In this document: piece after piece, positions 60,596 through 64,000 of the stretch
Numbering within the stretch: position 1 is the stretch's first letter
Layout of the letters: each line of letters starts with the position of its first letter
Source of the DNA: Ovis canadensis
Lineage: Eukaryota; Chordata; Mammalia; Artiodactyla; Bovidae
DNA length: 64,000 nt
Assembly: GCF_042477335.2 (NCBI RefSeq)
Contig: NC_091255.1
Span: 34,884,501-34,948,500, forward strand
Direction of reading: 5' to 3'
Notes under the pieces: model-generated
Databases searched by the model: none
What the model saw: the letters and a program-made list of their open reading frames with translations, nothing else
What the model was told of the DNA's origin: nothing
Program-made: the position numbers and the translations under genes

Positions 60596-60808
60596 GCATG
60601 CTCAGTCGCTTCACTCATGTCCGACTTTTTGCAACCCCCTAGACTGTAGCCCACCGGCTCCTCTGTCCACAAGATTTTCCTGGCAACAATACTGGAGTGG
60701 GTTGTCAAGATCCTCGAGGGATCATCCCTACCCAGGGATCAATCCTGAGGCTTCTGCGTTTCCTGCACTGCAGACAGATTCTTTACCACTGAGCCACCAG
60801 GGAAGTGA
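60596..60808 (-). mobile_element. Bov-tA SINE in KIF1C intron
   Basis: Reverse copy: GTGCATGCTCAGTCGCTTC to GAGCCACCAGGGAAG, in sense orientation to KIF1C transcription. Confidence 0.88.
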
Positions 60809-61099
60809 CAGCACAGGTGGTAAAAATCACACAAGAGGCCCAGGATCAGCAAGAGTCCGGGAAGCCCCAGTCGCCTGGGAGGAGCTCTCGCTCCTGGGAT
60901 GTCTGGGTTCTTCCCTGGGTTACACTTCTCTTCTGTCTCCTCCTAGACACCACCTCTACCCCCCCGGCCCAGAGCCACTCCCTCCTCTGACTCAGTGGGA
61001 GTCAGGCTGAAGTGCTGTCAGCCCACCTCCCCGCAGCCTGTCTGCACCCCATGCCCCCCCAACCCTCGCCTTCCCGACATGCCCCCGCCAGCCCCTCAC

Positions 61100-61172
61100 C
61101 AGCCGCTGCTGCTCCAGAAGAAGGTCAGCCTCTTCCTTTTCCTTTCTGTACTGGTTCTCCAGATCCTGAAGC
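61100..61172 (-). CDS. KIF1C: KIF1C coding exon, short coiled-coil piece
   Basis: A 73-bp exon that completes a split Arg codon (AG from the previous exon plus G) and then encodes 24 residues, [12 protein letters not shown] then [12 protein letters not shown], matching human KIF1C. Strongly charged and heptad-like; it forms part of the coiled coil behind the FHA domain. Acceptor CTCCAG, donor GTGAGG. Confidence 0.95.
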
Positions 61173-61316
61173 CTGGAGTTGGGTAGGAGGGGAGGCAAAG
61201 CTGTGAGGTTCCGGAGCCACCTCAGTGGGGCATCTAACAACAGGAGGATGCTGGGGGCTGAGGGCCTGGGCGGGATGGCCAGGAGGGTCTGGGGCCTGAT
61301 CACCCTCCCCACGCAC

Positions 61317-61503
61317 CTCTTCTCCATCTCCAGCTTGATGTCGATGCCTTGCTGCTCCAGCAGTTCCTTCTGGGCAAAGTTCCAGTCAACGGGCTCAGAG
61401 GGCGGTCCTGGGGGTGGAGGGACCCCTCGCTCCCGCTCCAGCCGCGCCTGCTCCGGGTGATTGAAGCGGAACACGTGGTTCTTGCCCATCACGATCCTAT
61501 TCC
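61317..61503 (-). CDS. KIF1C: KIF1C coding exon, end of FHA domain and linker
   Basis: A 187-bp exon starting two bases into a Gly codon and ending with AG of a split Arg codon. It encodes [20 protein letters not shown], the last strands of the FHA domain, then a Pro-rich [12 protein letters not shown] linker, [14 protein letters not shown] and the start of a coiled coil (IDIKLEMEK). Acceptor CCTCCAG, donor GTGCGT. Confidence 0.96.
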
Positions 61504-61808
61504 CTGGAGGAGGGAGGAGGGAGATGTGGGCTCACTCCCCAGAGCAGGACCCCTTCCTCACGCCCTAGGTGTAAGGGGCCTTGCCCACCAATCAAAGGAG
61601 CCCACACACCATCTCTCCCTTCACCCCAAGTCCAGGGCGATCAGAGCCAAGGCTCCCCCAGTTGACCCTGGGAACTGCCCTGTCCCGGAGAGTCACAGGA
61701 AGTCGGGAACCGGGCATCCTCTTCCTGATGCCCTGAGGCAGCAAGACAAACCAAACCCTGGCTCCTCTCCCCTTCCCAGTCGATCTTCATATCCCACACT
61801 GTCTCCTA

Positions 61809-62300
<492 letters not shown>

Positions 62301-63129
62301 TCAGTGGGCCCTGTCTATCATTCATGCCATCCAGACGACAACTCACTCCCTCCTTCCCAAACAACACTGTGCCTAGCCAGGTCTGGATTCCTCCTGCAGG
62401 CTCCTAGCCCCACTTCTGTCTGAAGCAGCTTGCAAAGTGCTACCTGACTAATCCTCTCAAGCCACAGTCCACAGATCCCTATCTTCATGGGATGAGATTA
62501 AAGTCAACCCAAGCCACAGTCTATCAAGGTGCTCCTTGTACAAATCACAGAACCCTCCTCTTGTGGGACACAAAGATGCCTGAGGCAGCTCCCTGTCCTC
62601 AAGGACAAGTACCCCATGGTCAGGGGGCCCTGAATTTCAAAGACCCAGACTCTGTGACTCCTTAGTGGAGGGACACTGAGCAGTCACCTGATCTCTCAGA
62701 GCTATACAATGGGATAACAAAGTCTTTCCATACAGAGTGGCTGAAAGGCTCAAACACAGTGATGCACGAAAATGAGTTATTTACGTTACAAGGAATAGAG
62801 AAACCAGAACAAATGGTAACGTAAAGCAAAGATGAGCCTATGGGTACTGTTGCTGTTGCTGCTGCTAAGTCGTTTCAGTCAGGAGAACAAAAATAGCAAA
62901 GAGGAACTTGGCTTAGGGGCAGAGGACTGGAAATGATCATGGGAAAGTGCTAACTTTTGAGTTGATGCTCGAAGGGAAACTCAGATCAAGGGGCAGAAAT
63001 GACGGAAAAGATGGCAGACAGATGTAATAAAACATCACTTGGTCCAAGCCCAGCAATGGAAGGTGGTGGCAGAGGACAGGATGAGATGACTGTAAGGCCA
63101 TGAGCTGGCTCTTTTGCCCTTATTTCCCA

Positions 63130-63300
63130 CCACACCCCAAATTCATCCATCCATTCCACAAATATACTGGGCCCCTATAATACACCAGGCACTATTTTAG
63201 GTCCTGGAAATACAGGAGATAAAAAACATAATTGCTTCTCATACAGACATCATTTCTACTTGGTAAGACGATAAACAAGTAATTGAGCAAATAATCTAAA
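63130..63300 (+). repeat. L2-like fragment
   Basis: TTCATCCATCCATTCCACAA, ACACCAGGCACTATTTTAG, GTCCTGGAAATACAGGAGAT: the common L2 3' text. Confidence 0.65.
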
Positions 63301-63454
63301 GTCAGGGTTGGGCGGTGATAGTTGTAATGGAAGGAAATGGGGCCAGGAGAGAACCCAGGTGAACCCACAGAGATCTGAACTGAGGCAGCCAGGACTCACA
63401 GCTCTGGCCCTAGAGCCAGCCATGCTGCATCCCAACCCAGTTCTCCTGCTAGCT

Positions 63455-63661
63455 GTGTGTGACACGCTCAGTCGTGTCTGACTCTTTTGCAACACTGTGT
63501 GCTAAAGCCCACCAGGCTCCTCTGTCTGTGGAATTCTTCAGGTAAGAATACTGGAGTGGGTTGCTATTTCCTCCTCCAGGGTATCTTCCCAACGCAGGGA
63601 TTGAACCTGGGTCTCCTGCACTGCAGGCAGATTCTTTACCATCTGAGCCACCAGGGAAGCT
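63455..63661 (-). mobile_element. Bov-tA SINE in KIF1C intron
   Basis: Reverse copy: GTGTGTGACACGCTCAGTCG to GAGCCACCAGGGAAGC, followed by TAGCTGTGTG which also precedes it (63450 and 63660): CTAGCTGTGTG is a probable target-site duplication. Confidence 0.92.
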
Positions 63662-63886
63662 AGCTGTGTGGTCTCAGGCAAATTCCTCAACCCCAGGAAC
63701 CTCAGCTCTCTCACCTGTGAGCTGGATGAGATAATACAAGTACACAGTAAGTAACAACTATTCTTCCATGTTCACGGCTGCATCCCTGTGGCCTGCTCTT
63801 CTCAGCCTGTCTTTGGTCTTAAGTCTGGTGTTAAGAGCAAAGGCTCAAACAGACTAACCCTTTACACAGCCCCCATCTTTGGCGAG

Positions 63887-64000
63887 GGCTTCCCAGGTGG
63901 CTCCATGGTAAAGAATCTGCCTGCCAAGCAGGAGACTCATGTTTGATTCCTGGGTTTGGGAGGTCCCCTCGAGAAGGAAATGGCCACCCACTCCAGTATT
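63887..64000 (+). mobile_element. Bov-tA SINE, cut by the window edge
   Basis: GGGCTTCCCAGGTGGCTCC head and GTTTGATTCCTGGGTTTGGG B-box, reaching CACTCCAGTATT at the last base. Confidence 0.9.

Overview
This window is vertebrate nuclear DNA from a ruminant, most likely a bovid. The evidence is repeat content: BovB (RTE-type) LINE copies, tRNA-headed Bov-tA SINEs whose tails derive from BovB, and a dimeric Bov-A2 SINE, mixed with older mammalian repeats (L1, L2, MIR, MER5). The genes have introns and CpG-island promoters; nothing looks bacterial.

Gene order matches the mirror image of human 17p13.2 (cattle chromosome 19 would be the expected location). From left to right: (1) ZNF232/ZSCAN11-like gene, plus strand, remains at 2-130 and 3259-4009; it looks inactivated by stops, a frameshift and two broken zinc fingers. 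(2) An orphan CpG-island promoter at about 6.13-7.19 kb, split by a young SINE. (3) ZFP3, minus strand: coding exon 10896-12427, CpG-island promoter near 18.05-18.2 kb, and probably a long 3' UTR reaching about 7.87 kb. (4) A repeat-dense 35-kb stretch (19-56 kb) that holds a second, completely degenerate zinc-finger array (36.19-37.02 kb, minus), a single finger relic (52.8-52.9 kb, minus), another orphan CpG-rich promoter-like block (53.4-53.7 kb) and many nested repeats. (5) The last five coding exons and the 3' UTR of KIF1C, minus strand, 61972 down to about 56.65 kb; the motor domain lies beyond the right edge.

ZNF232 and ZFP3 face each other tail to tail; ZFP3 and KIF1C run in the same direction. 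ZFP3 encodes a 13-finger nuclear DNA-binding protein and KIF1C a plus-end-directed kinesin-3 motor, so no shared pathway is implied. The zinc-finger genes and relics suggest a small local cluster in which ZFP3 survives and the others decay.

No novel multi-gene system is visible. The most informative observations are the broken ZNF232 gene, the buried zinc-finger relics, two promoters without recognisable genes (one hit by a SINE with a perfect 11-bp target-site duplication), and a 180-bp local duplication spliced into a SINE.
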